NCBI RefSeq assembly: GCF_001955535.1
Contig: NZ_MPVN01000004.1
Span: forward strand, 544,034-608,033
Reading direction: 5' to 3'
DNA length: 64,000 nucleotides
Origin: Paenibacillus sp. FSL H7-0326
GTDB lineage: Bacteria > Bacillota > Bacilli > Paenibacillales > Paenibacillaceae
Part shown: positions 25,549 through 34,170 of the stretch, piece by piece
Position numbering within the stretch: position 1 is the first letter of the stretch
Layout of the letters: each line of letters opens with the position of its first letter
Translations under genes and position numbers: made by a program
Notes under the pieces: model-generated
What the model was told of the DNA's origin: nothing
The model's input: only the letters and a program-made list of their open reading frames with translations
Database searches by the model: none

Positions 25549-25588
25549 AGCTGGAGGAGATACATTTATCTCATCTCCAGCTTTTTTT
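25549..25588 (+). terminator. Intrinsic terminator after uvrA
   Basis: AGCTGGAG.AGAT pairs with ATCT..TCTCCAGCT (small internal mismatch), followed by T7. Confidence 0.88.
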
Positions 25589-25681
25589 AAAGTAATCCGT
25601 CATCATTAGAGCGACGTGGTTATATCGAACTCTCTATTATTCATGCTATCTAAAAAATAGTTGTAACGGAGGATGACTGTC

Positions 25682-26530
25682 GTGAGAAATGAACAAGAGA
25701 TGATGAAGAAGCTGATCGATTTTGCCAAAAATGATGATCGAATTCGATTGGTTACTTTGGAAGGGTCCCGAACAAACCCCAATATTCCTCCTGATCCATT
25801 CCAAGATTATGACCTCTCATACTTTGTAACGGATATGGATTCTTTCAAGGAGAATGATCAGTGGCTTCAAGTATTCGGAAAACCTGTTATGATGCAAAAA
25901 CCCGAAGATATGAAGCTCTTTCCGCCGGAGTTAGGTAATTGGTATTCATACTTAATCCTATTTGAAGATTGGAATAAGTTAGACCTGACACTTATCCCAG
26001 TCCACGAGGCTAACGATTATTTTACCCACAGCGATGGTTTAGTTCAGGTGCTGCTTGATAAGGACAATCTCGTTAAACACGAAGTAATCGCAAATGATCA
26101 TCAATATTGGATTAAAAAGCCGACAGCAAGAGAATTCGATGATTGCTGTAATGAGTTCTGGATGGTTTCCACATACGTGGTTAAAGGGTTGGGGAGAAAA
26201 GAAATCCTATTCGCTATTGACCATCTGAACGAGATCGCAAGACCGAATTTATTGAGAATGATGGCTTGGAATATTGGATCAGAGCAAGGATATCATTTTA
26301 GTGTAGGGAAGAACTATAAGTTTATAAATCGCTACCTTCCTGATGCAGATTGGGAAAAACTCTTGTCCACTTATGTGGAGAATGGCTATGAGGAAATGTG
26401 GCAGTCTTTATTCACTTGTTATGAGTTATTTAGAAATTATTCAAAAGCGGTGTCAGAGAGTTTCGGATATAAGTATCCTGATTACGATGAAGTCATTACT
26501 AAATATACGAAAAGTATTTATAGGAATTGA
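25682..26530 (+). CDS. aadK: Aminoglycoside 6-adenylyltransferase, AadK/ANT(6) type
   Basis: This enzyme family transfers AMP from ATP to the 6-hydroxyl of streptomycin. The 282-residue protein is strikingly similar by eye to B. subtilis AadK (284 aa): RIRLVTLEGSRTNPNIPPD with the nucleotidyltransferase GSR motif, QDYDLSYFVTD with the metal aspartates, KPEDMKLFPPELGNWYSY, KLDLTLIP, REFDDCCNEFWMVSTYV and KYPDYDEVITKYT. An upstream ATG at 25673 overlaps the GGAGG site, so GTG 25682 with good spacing is preferred; it gives MRNEQEMMKKL, as in AadK. No mobile element is adjacent, so it looks like an intrinsic chromosomal gene. It is more AT-rich than uvrA. Activity is inferred. Confidence 0.9.
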   Translation: MRNEQEMMKKLIDFAKNDDRIRLVTLEGSRTNPNIPPDPFQDYDLSYFVTDMDSFKENDQWLQVFGKPVMMQKPEDMKLFPPELGNWYSYLILFEDWNKLDLTLIPVHEANDYFTHSDGLVQVLLDKDNLVKHEVIANDHQYWIKKPTAREFDDCCNEFWMVSTYVVKGLGRKEILFAIDHLNEIARPNLLRMMAWNIGSEQGYHFSVGKNYKFINRYLPDADWEKLLSTYVENGYEEMWQSLFTCYELFRNYSKAVSESFGYKYPDYDEVITKYTKSIYRN

Positions 26531-26650
26531 ATTGGATTATTTTAGATTTTCTGGATGAAAAGTCTTGCTAAACCCGGGCGATGAAGATAACATATAAGAA
26601 GGTGTAAACGCTTGTACGTATATGATATCTCGTCATAAGGGGGCGCATGT

Positions 26651-26860
26651 ATGCTGCTATTAGCTGAAGCTGGAGGCACTACTTCTAAATTTAATGGATT
26701 TGATATCTTCGTCATTCTATTTACCATTATTATCTTCATCGGTGTTGTTCGACTGATCAAGGCACCCAAGAAGAATTTGTTTGCCATTGCTTTTGGTGTA
26801 GTCAGCTTAATCGTATTTCTAATTACCGATTATGCGATGATCAAGCATTGGTTGAGCTAG
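26651..26860 (+). CDS. Small membrane protein, possibly DUF2759 (YqgW-like)
   Basis: The 69-residue protein has two membrane segments (~18-37 and ~44-62) separated by IKAPKKN, with FAIAFGVVSLIVFLITDY near the C-terminus. A good ribosome binding site (AAGGGGGCG) precedes ATG 26651 and a terminator follows, so it is a real small gene. The pattern resembles short DUF2759 membrane proteins, but this is not certain. No function is known. Confidence 0.65.
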   Translation: MLLLAEAGGTTSKFNGFDIFVILFTIIIFIGVVRLIKAPKKNLFAIAFGVVSLIVFLITDYAMIKHWLS

Positions 26861-26891
26861 ACGGTTACATACAACATAAGTAGATTTGCAG

Positions 26892-26926
26892 AACACTTTC
26901 CCCTGTGTGAAGGGAAGGTGTTTTTT
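26892..26926 (+). terminator. Intrinsic terminator after the small membrane protein gene
   Basis: AACAC.TTCCC pairs with GGGAA.GTGTT around an 8-10 nt loop, followed by T4-6. Confidence 0.85.
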
Positions 26927-27024
26927 AATCCTCTTTTGAAGAAAGAATGCACCTGGCGTATGGATTCAGAATGTCACATAAGAGTAAGAGAATGATAGAT
27001 TGGGAGAGGAATCGGTGAAGCCAT

Positions 27025-28287
27025 TTGGAACGTAATAATATAGATAGAACTAGAGCTAGAAACGCAAATAACGATAGAATAACGGATAGAAACAAGGACA
27101 CAAATCTCAATCTAAACAAGGTAAGAACAAAAATGACAACAGCTGCTGTCATGGCAATCCTTATGCTTGGGGCAAGTGCGATTAACCCGGCAGTAATCGA
27201 AGGCGCTAGTGTTAAGCTGAATGCGAAGCTACAGGATGATCAAATATACATAAATTCAAAAGACCTTATGAAAGCGTTAGGCGGTACAGGTCAATATGAC
27301 ACGAAGACAGGAACATTCATTTATACAGCAAAAGATGAAATACCGGAGGTTGTCGAGGCCGTATCCCCTTCTGTTGTTGGAATCATAGGACGCCCGGATG
27401 CAGGTGCAGAAGGAGGAAGCTCTGATCGTTACAATTTGACGCACGGAACGGGTGTCATTATCAGATCAAACGGATGGATTGTGACGAACGCCCATGTCAT
27501 TGACGGTTTATCCAATGCAGTTGTAGTCACATCCGATGGTAAGACCTATAAGATCACTGACAGTTACAGCGACCCGACCAGCGATTTAGCACTGATTAAG
27601 ATCAATGCGAAATCGTTGAAAACAGCGAAGCTGGCCACTTCCTCCTCCCATATGCGGGTGGGCGAGACCGTCATTGCGATCGGCACACCGGTGTCTTTTT
27701 CCCTGCGGAATTCAGCTACAGTAGGTGTGGTCAGCGGGCTCAATCGGGGAGTGAATGCATCCTATCGTCTGATTCAAAGCGACACAGCCATTAACCCGGG
27801 GAACAGCGGCGGTCCGCTCGTAAATCTAAAGGGTGAAGTGATCGGGATTAACACGATGAAGTATGCAGCGGTTGGAGTGGAGAATACAGGCTTCTCGATC
27901 CCTGCGGAGACGGTACATTATGTAATCCATCATTACTTTAAATATGGCGAAGTCAAGCGCGCAAGTCTGGGGCTTACGCTGGAGGAGAGCTGGTCGGCCA
28001 TTGTGGGGCTGCCAACTGATGATCCTTTGACCGTTACGAGTGTTCATACGAATGAAGCAGAGAAGGCCAAAATCCAAGAAGGTGACGTGCTGTACAGCAT
28101 AGATGGGGTGCGAGTCACTTCGGTTGTCGATATTAATGAGCTGCTTAAGAAGTATCTGCCTGGCCAGAAAGTGAAGCTGCTCATGCAGTCAGATGGAGAC
28201 ATCGTAACGCGCTATCTGGTATTAACGCAGGGTGAGAATTCGGTCGTTTCAGTTGAAGACGAAGCATGGGATGAGGTAGAGCAATGA
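27025..28287 (+). CDS. HtrA/DegP-like membrane-anchored serine protease with PDZ domain
   Basis: The 420-residue protein has a charged, Asn/Arg-rich N-terminal tail (~1-36) and a membrane segment (~38-58). A short domain of copper-amine-oxidase N-terminal type follows (~60-105: VKLNAKLQDDQIYINSKDLM). The trypsin-like domain (~108-300) has the full triad H157 (TNAHVI), D187 (SDLALIK) and S261 (GNSGGPL), and a PDZ domain closes the protein (~320-405). Such enzymes degrade or control misfolded extracellular proteins. TTG 27025 follows GGGAGAGG. The start is uncertain; ATG 27133 would remove the tail. The stop overlaps the next start (ATGA), so the two are coupled. Confidence 0.85.
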   Translation: MERNNIDRTRARNANNDRITDRNKDTNLNLNKVRTKMTTAAVMAILMLGASAINPAVIEGASVKLNAKLQDDQIYINSKDLMKALGGTGQYDTKTGTFIYTAKDEIPEVVEAVSPSVVGIIGRPDAGAEGGSSDRYNLTHGTGVIIRSNGWIVTNAHVIDGLSNAVVVTSDGKTYKITDSYSDPTSDLALIKINAKSLKTAKLATSSSHMRVGETVIAIGTPVSFSLRNSATVGVVSGLNRGVNASYRLIQSDTAINPGNSGGPLVNLKGEVIGINTMKYAAVGVENTGFSIPAETVHYVIHHYFKYGEVKRASLGLTLEESWSAIVGLPTDDPLTVTSVHTNEAEKAKIQEGDVLYSIDGVRVTSVVDINELLKKYLPGQKVKLLMQSDGDIVTRYLVLTQGENSVVSVEDEAWDEVEQ

Positions 28288-30191
28288 ATACAAGAACGGT
28301 ACGTACTATTACAACGGCGCTATTGACGGGCACCATTGTGTTAAGCAGTGCAATTCAGCTAGCTGCGGCTTCTGATCTTGTGGAAGAGCTGAGACTGAGG
28401 ACGGGAAGCCAGACGGCAACCATTAATGGAGAGAAGCAAACGATTCATAAGCCCTATGTGGAGCAGGGAACGCTGATGGTTCCGGCAGGGGTATTCAAAA
28501 AAGCTTTCCATAGCGAGATTCGTCTATCCGGGGAAGATGTCGTCAAAGTCATGGATGGTCCACATACGGTTGCACTCACCATCGGGAGCAAGACCGCCTG
28601 GATCGATGGGGAAAAAGTAGAAATGGCTGCTGCACCCAAGATGGTGAAGGATGTGCTTATGGTCCCGCTGCGCCCAGTAGCTGCAGGTATTGGAGCCACA
28701 CTTCATAAGTCAAATCAAGGTGAGCTGGTTATTCGTATGAAAGCGAATAATGCTGAAGCTCCGCAGGAGAACCCTGAGAACGAAATTGATAGCGATCTAG
28801 GCAAGACAAAGATAGGGAACAGTTACTACGAATGGTCTATGAATTATCCAACCGGACTGATTGTGGGAGGATCCTACAATGAGAGTGAGGACTTTACCAG
28901 CTTCATGAACGCCGAAGGCACATATTATCTTGAAGTGCTGGTCAGTGATCAGGAGGTAGAGCTGGATGCGGAGGATATGCTGCAGCAGCTTGTTCAGGAT
29001 GCCAAGGATATGGGTGAGACCGTCATGGATCGTGAAGCCTATGGAGAGGCTGTTACACCTTATGCCCGCATCGTGACCAAGGATGGCGACGGTATGTTCT
29101 GGGAAGCAAGACAATACTACGATAATGGGCGCCTGTATGAAGTCTATTTTTCCGACTATGAGGCTGTCAATTACAAGGATCTGCAAAAGCATGCCTCACT
29201 GCTGAATTCCTTCCGCACTTCATTCAACATATCGGATACGACAATGAAGGATTTGTCCACGGTTGAGAATGGCATGACGTCAGTGTATAACGAAGATTAT
29301 GGTATTGCCTTGTCAGTGCCCGCGGAGTGGGATAAGGATAATCAGTCCCTGATCTACGAGAGTAAGGAAGGAACGCATTTATCCCTTCAGGTGACTTCGG
29401 CGCCGGAAGGCGCATCACTTAAGGATTGGAGCGACAAGCTGAATCAGTGGATGCGGGATGTGTTCGTGGAGGATGCTCACCGGGAGGTCGATTCCTACAC
29501 GCTGAACGTAGCGGGTAAGGATGCTCAGGTGAACCAGTTCCAATATGATTTTGGAGATGGCTGGACTACGGAATACAATGTGCTGATTCAAGAGAACGGA
29601 TATCGTTACTATTTGGAATACGCTGTACCTGAGACGGCGGCAGAGGATGAGGGCTTGTTCGAAGAGATCCTCGCTTCGCTCGAGATTGATTATGATACCG
29701 TCTCCGAAAATTTTGGCAAGCTGGGCGAAGATCCTTATTTAGTGAATAAGTCGAGTATGATCACCCGGACTTCCAAAACATATGGCTACACGCTCGATAT
29801 TCCGAGATACTGGACTCCAGTGGAGAACCGGTTTGAATCCACGATTGTAGCGTATCAGTTTACAGGAGGCTTTTTCTCTATCCATGTGGATAAGGAGATA
29901 TCCGTAGAGATGGCCGTCAGTCAGCTCCGTGAATCGTATGCCGAAGCGGCCCAGAGCCGCAAGGATTTCCGTGTGACGGATACAAAAAATGTGACCTTTG
30001 CAGGAGAGCCAGCGACAGAGTTCACTTATCATGAAGTCGAGAAGGGTGTTCCCATGCAAGGCAGGCAGCTTGTATTTGAGCATGACGGCATAACTTACAC
30101 TGTGACCGCGGCATTGAATGATGCGAATCGAACGGAAGTACAGCTGAATGCTCTTTCGAAGACGCTTGAATCTTTTTCATTTAATAAATAA
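28284..30191 (+). CDS. Secreted protein with copper-amine-oxidase-like N-terminal domain and three PsbP-like repeats
   Basis: The 635-residue protein has a signal peptide (~1-29) and a stalk-type domain (~40-155: IHKPYVEQGTLMVPAGVFKK, IGSKTAWIDGEKVEM, MVPLRPVAAGIG) as in Firmicute copper-amine-oxidase N-terminal domains. Three related modules of ~130-160 residues each begin with a similar strand: YYEWSMNYPTGL (~180), YNEDYGIALSVPAEW (~335) and TYGYTLDIPRYW (~500). Translation is coupled to the HtrA-like protease by a 4-bp overlap, and both share the stalk-type domain, so they probably act together outside the cell. No enzymatic residues were recognised. Confidence 0.75.
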   Translation: MNTRTVRTITTALLTGTIVLSSAIQLAAASDLVEELRLRTGSQTATINGEKQTIHKPYVEQGTLMVPAGVFKKAFHSEIRLSGEDVVKVMDGPHTVALTIGSKTAWIDGEKVEMAAAPKMVKDVLMVPLRPVAAGIGATLHKSNQGELVIRMKANNAEAPQENPENEIDSDLGKTKIGNSYYEWSMNYPTGLIVGGSYNESEDFTSFMNAEGTYYLEVLVSDQEVELDAEDMLQQLVQDAKDMGETVMDREAYGEAVTPYARIVTKDGDGMFWEARQYYDNGRLYEVYFSDYEAVNYKDLQKHASLLNSFRTSFNISDTTMKDLSTVENGMTSVYNEDYGIALSVPAEWDKDNQSLIYESKEGTHLSLQVTSAPEGASLKDWSDKLNQWMRDVFVEDAHREVDSYTLNVAGKDAQVNQFQYDFGDGWTTEYNVLIQENGYRYYLEYAVPETAAEDEGLFEEILASLEIDYDTVSENFGKLGEDPYLVNKSSMITRTSKTYGYTLDIPRYWTPVENRFESTIVAYQFTGGFFSIHVDKEISVEMAVSQLRESYAEAAQSRKDFRVTDTKNVTFAGEPATEFTYHEVEKGVPMQGRQLVFEHDGITYTVTAALNDANRTEVQLNALSKTLESFSFNK

Positions 30192-30202
30192 TGAATGCGG
30201 TG

Positions 30203-30248
30203 AAGAACCGGCATGGCTGAATTTATTTGGCATGCGGGTTCTTTTTTT
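30203..30248 (+). terminator. Intrinsic terminator after the secreted stalk-domain protein
   Basis: AAGAACC.GCATG pairs with CATGC.GGTTCTT, followed by T7. Confidence 0.88.
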
Positions 30249-30470
30249 ATAGAGTTATTGAAGGAGCCTTGTTACACTGTTGATAGAAAAGTCCATGGAG
30301 AATGGACGGAAATTTCGGTTTTTTCAGGAAGTAGTAGAGGAAAGAACAAGGATTTGATACACTATTATAGTTGTTTAGCAGAATGGCTACACTGATAGAG
30401 TATATAGTTAATCATTTGAACGATGTATTAGGATATAGGCAAAGTAAAAAAAGCCTGTTTAGGAGGATAT

Positions 30471-32984
30471 ATGAATACAAAAGCATTGAGAAGAGAAGAT
30501 GTCGAGCTGTTAGCACCTGCCGGCGATTGGGATTGTATGCGTTCAGCAGTAGCGAATGGCGCAGATGCAATCTTTTTCGGTGTGGAGAAGTTTAATGCTC
30601 GCGCAAGAGCGAACAATTTCCGGATGGAAGAGCTGCCTGAGATTATGGCTTTTTTGCATAGCTATGGAGTCAAGGGCTTTCTGACGTTTAACATATTAGT
30701 ATTTGAAAATGAGCTGGCGGACGCCAAAGAATTGGTTGATGCTTGTGTAGATGCAGGTGTGGATGCAGTAATTGTGCAGGATCTGGGTCTAGTGAAGCTG
30801 ATCCGCGAAATCTCGCCAGATTTCCCAATTCACGGTTCAACTCAAATGACGATTACTTCGCCGGAGGCGGTAGAGTTTACGAAGCCTTTTGATATTGAAC
30901 GTGTCGTACTAGGCCGTGAGAACAACCTGAAGCAGATTCAAAAAATCGGGGAGCAAGCGAAGCTGCCGATGGAAGTATTCGTGCATGGTGCACTCTGCGT
31001 TTCTTATTCAGGTCAATGTTTGACTTCCGAGATGTGGGGCGGACGCTCTGCCAACCGCGGTGAGTGTGCACAGGCCTGCCGTCTTCCTTATGATCTGATG
31101 GTGGATGGCGAGCAGAAGCCAATGGGTGATGTTGCTTATCTGTTATCTCCGAAGGACCTGGCTGCAATCGACATTATGCCTGAGCTGATTGAGGCCGGTG
31201 TTACTTCCTTCAAGATAGAAGGGCGTCTGAAGACACCGGAATATGTAGCGAATGTAGTAAGCAAATATCGCAAAGCGATTGATGCCTATTTTGACGGGAT
31301 TAAGGATCCAATTAGCTCTGAGGAGATTCGTGAGCTGCAGCAGAGCTTCTCCCGTGGCTTTACGCATGGCTTCCTTGAAGGGACCAACAACAAGAAGCTG
31401 GTGGACGGAACGTTTCCGAAGAGCCGTGGTGTCTATTTGGGCCGTGTAGAAAAAATTCTTCGCGACGGCGTCGTATGTAAACTGGAAGCTCCGGTGAAGC
31501 GTGGAGACGGTATCGTATTTGATGCCGGCGATCCGACCAAACGTGAAGAAGGCGGACGTGTCTATGATATTCGTCGTAAAGGCGTGAAAATTGAAGGCGA
31601 AGCAGGTGAAGGCTGGATCATCGACATTGTGCCTGGCCGCAGTGATGTGGATCTGCGCCGTCTGCATGAGGGCGACCGGATCTGGAAGACCAACGACCCA
31701 GCGCTGGATAAGCGTCTGCGTCAAAGCTATGAGACAGAGAAGCCATATCGTGTGTTCCCGGTTCATGTGAAGGCGGTAGGAAGACCAGGGCAGCCGCTCG
31801 AAACCTGGTGGACCGATGTACAGAAAGGCACTACCGTTCAGGTGAATTCCGAAATGGAGCTCGAACTAGCGAAGAAACGCCCGATGAATGATGAGCTACT
31901 CGAAGAGCAGTTTGGACGACTGGGTGGTACAGTGTATCAGCTCGAGGAACTGGATGTACAGCTGCATGGAGATATCATTATTCCAATGCGGGAGCTGAAC
32001 AACATTCGCCGTCAGGCAGTGGAAATGCTGGCAGGAGAACGTCCGAAGCCGCCGGTATATGTGAAGCGTGAAGTGGAGGTTTACGGTGATTCCGTTAAGC
32101 CAGCTCCAGCGGTGAAGCGCGGTGCAGCGGAGCTTACCGCATTATGCCGCAGTCTGCCTCAAGTAGAGGCTTGTCTTGAAGCGGGAGTAGACTTTATCTA
32201 TGCAGACTTCGAGTTCATCAAGCAGTTCCCGGCTGCGGTAGAGATGGTGCATGCTGCAGGCAAGAAAATTGCACTCGTTACACCACGCATCCACATGCCT
32301 GGTGAGAACGGCTACCATAACAACATCCTGCGTCTGAAGCCGGACGCGGTGCTGGTTCGTAATACGGGCGCACTGTATTTCTACCTGCGTCATCGCATGG
32401 AGAACCCGGAGGCGAATCATCCGGAGCTGATCGGTGACTTCTCACTGAACATTGCCAACCACAAAGCAGTTGAGCTATTCCTTGAAGCAGGCTGTGATGC
32501 GGTTACTCCGTCTTATGACCTGAACATTCAGCAAATGGTCGATCTGCTGGAGCGTTCCCGTACAGACAAGATGGAAGTGGTTATTCATCAGCATCTGCCG
32601 ATGTTCCACACAGAGCACTGTGTGTATTGTACATTCCTCAGTGAAGGAACGGATTACACGAACTGCGGACGTCCTTGTGAAGATCACAGCGTATCTCTGC
32701 AGGACCGTATTGGTATGTCTCATCCGGTGCGTGTCGATGAAGGCTGCCGGAACACGGTATACAATGCCGTCGAGCAATCCGGTGCCGAGTACCTGACGAA
32801 CTTCATGGATCTGGGTGTATCCCGCTACCGCGTAGAGTTCTTGGAAGAGACACCGGAGCAGGTACGTGAGGTGCTTGGACTGTACAACCGTGCACTGCGC
32901 GGTGAGATCAGCGGTACACAGGTATGGAAGACACTTAAGGCAACCAACCAGCTAGGCGTAACACGCGGGCAATTGGTGAAATAA
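30471..32984 (+). CDS. U32-family peptidase-like protein (RlhA/YdcP-like, DUF3656-containing)
   Basis: The 837-residue protein begins with the U32 domain: ELLAPAGDWDCMRSAVANGA (~10-29), HGSTQMTITSP, and the cysteine cluster SYSGQCLTSEMWGGRSANRG followed by CAQACRLPY. The family includes RlhA, which hydroxylates 23S rRNA C2501, and TrhP, which hydroxylates tRNA uridine; these need iron-sulfur cysteines. A middle region (~390-520) matches the layout of DUF3656, and a second TIM-barrel-like half has CVYCTFLSEGTDYTNCGRPC. Length is nearer RlhA-type fusions than the short Bacillus YrrN/YrrO. AGGAGG precedes ATG 30471. 'Peptidase' is a historical name; an RNA-modifying role is more likely. Confidence 0.82.
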   Translation: MNTKALRREDVELLAPAGDWDCMRSAVANGADAIFFGVEKFNARARANNFRMEELPEIMAFLHSYGVKGFLTFNILVFENELADAKELVDACVDAGVDAVIVQDLGLVKLIREISPDFPIHGSTQMTITSPEAVEFTKPFDIERVVLGRENNLKQIQKIGEQAKLPMEVFVHGALCVSYSGQCLTSEMWGGRSANRGECAQACRLPYDLMVDGEQKPMGDVAYLLSPKDLAAIDIMPELIEAGVTSFKIEGRLKTPEYVANVVSKYRKAIDAYFDGIKDPISSEEIRELQQSFSRGFTHGFLEGTNNKKLVDGTFPKSRGVYLGRVEKILRDGVVCKLEAPVKRGDGIVFDAGDPTKREEGGRVYDIRRKGVKIEGEAGEGWIIDIVPGRSDVDLRRLHEGDRIWKTNDPALDKRLRQSYETEKPYRVFPVHVKAVGRPGQPLETWWTDVQKGTTVQVNSEMELELAKKRPMNDELLEEQFGRLGGTVYQLEELDVQLHGDIIIPMRELNNIRRQAVEMLAGERPKPPVYVKREVEVYGDSVKPAPAVKRGAAELTALCRSLPQVEACLEAGVDFIYADFEFIKQFPAAVEMVHAAGKKIALVTPRIHMPGENGYHNNILRLKPDAVLVRNTGALYFYLRHRMENPEANHPELIGDFSLNIANHKAVELFLEAGCDAVTPSYDLNIQQMVDLLERSRTDKMEVVIHQHLPMFHTEHCVYCTFLSEGTDYTNCGRPCEDHSVSLQDRIGMSHPVRVDEGCRNTVYNAVEQSGAEYLTNFMDLGVSRYRVEFLEETPEQVREVLGLYNRALRGEISGTQVWKTLKATNQLGVTRGQLVK

Positions 32985-32993
32985 AAATGAATT

Positions 32994-33032
32994 AGAGCCG
33001 CTCTCTTTACAATGAAGAGGGTGGCTCTTTTT
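32994..33032 (+). terminator. Intrinsic terminator after the U32 gene
   Basis: AGAGCC.CTCTTT pairs with AAGAG..GGCTCT, followed by T5. Confidence 0.88.
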
Positions 33033-33218
33033 GCTAGTGAAAAATTTATTATATGAACATCATCATGTAGAGATATTAAAGCCATGAAAAGCTTCCAAGT
33101 ATCAAAGCAATTCCATACTCGTCGTTGTTTTAATGAGTTATGAAATTGATTCTGCTTAGAGAAGTTTCCAGTTCATTCCTTTATAATGAATTCATATCTT
33201 AACGAGGGAGATCTCTGA

Positions 33219-34100
33219 ATGAAGATTCGAAAAGCGATAATTCCTGCGGCTGGACTAGGTACACGATTTTTGCCAGCGACCAAAGCAATGCCCAAGGAAA
33301 TGCTGCCGATCGTAGACAAGCCTACGATCCAATACATAATGGAAGAGGCGGTAGCCTCCGGAATAGAAGACATTATTATCGTGACAGGTAAAGGAAAAAG
33401 AGCGATCGAGGATCATTTTGATAACTATTTTGAACTGGAGCATAACCTGGCATCAAAACAAAAATGGGGGTTGCTTGAAGAAGTTCGTAAATCTTCTGAG
33501 ATGGCAGATATCCATTATATTAGACAAAAGGAACCTAAGGGACTCGGGCACGCAATCTGGTGTGCTCGTAAGTTTATAGGAAATGAGCCGTTTGCCGTAT
33601 TACTTGGAGATGATATTGTTGAATCTGATCCTCCTTGTTTGCAGCAGATGATGGGTATATATGAGCAGCATGAACAGCCTGTAGTAGGAGTTCAACCCGT
33701 TCCGTGGGAACAAGTATCGAGATATGGAATTATAGAAGGAAATCAAATCGAAGATAGAGTATATACAGCCAATAATTTAGTAGAGAAACCACCAGTAGGA
33801 AGCACCCCATCTAATCTGGCGATTATGGGGCGTTATATATTAACACCAGATATATTCAATATCCTTGAGAATCAACATACGGGTGTGAATGGTGAAATCC
33901 AGCTGACGGATGCGATTGCTACACTTGGTGCCAGCAGAGACATTTTGGCATACCATTTCGATGGAACTCGTCATGATGTCGGAGAGAAGTTAGGATTTAT
34001 CCAGACCACTCTTCATTATGCGATGCAGCGTGAAGAGCTTCGTGAAGGATTAAGTGAATATCTGGAGGAGCTCTTGAGCTCTTATCGGACTTTGAAATAA
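33219..34100 (+). CDS. galU: UTP-glucose-1-phosphate uridylyltransferase
   Basis: This enzyme makes UDP-glucose from UTP and glucose-1-phosphate, a precursor for surface glycans (B. subtilis GtaB). The 293 residues match the family. The N-terminus has KAIIPAAGLGTRFLPATKAM and PKEMLPIVDKPTIQYI; later motifs are GLGHAIWCAR, LLGDDI and EKPPVGSTPSNLAIMGRY. TATAAT at 33182-33187 is a likely -10 element without a good -35. It stands alone, with a terminator after it, at the left edge of the polysaccharide locus. Confidence 0.95.
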   Translation: MKIRKAIIPAAGLGTRFLPATKAMPKEMLPIVDKPTIQYIMEEAVASGIEDIIIVTGKGKRAIEDHFDNYFELEHNLASKQKWGLLEEVRKSSEMADIHYIRQKEPKGLGHAIWCARKFIGNEPFAVLLGDDIVESDPPCLQQMMGIYEQHEQPVVGVQPVPWEQVSRYGIIEGNQIEDRVYTANNLVEKPPVGSTPSNLAIMGRYILTPDIFNILENQHTGVNGEIQLTDAIATLGASRDILAYHFDGTRHDVGEKLGFIQTTLHYAMQREELREGLSEYLEELLSSYRTLK

Positions 34101-34120
34101 GCAAGGATTATCGATCTAAA

Positions 34121-34165
34121 AAAGCAGCGAGCTGAAGACAACTCTTCAACTCGCTGCTTTGTTTG
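34121..34165. terminator. Bidirectional terminator between galU and the O-antigen-ligase-like gene
   Basis: AGCAGCGAG.TGAAG pairs with CTTCA.CTCGCTGCT. A6 on the left and a T-rich stretch on the right serve both converging transcripts. Confidence 0.88.
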
Positions 34166-34170
34166 TATTG

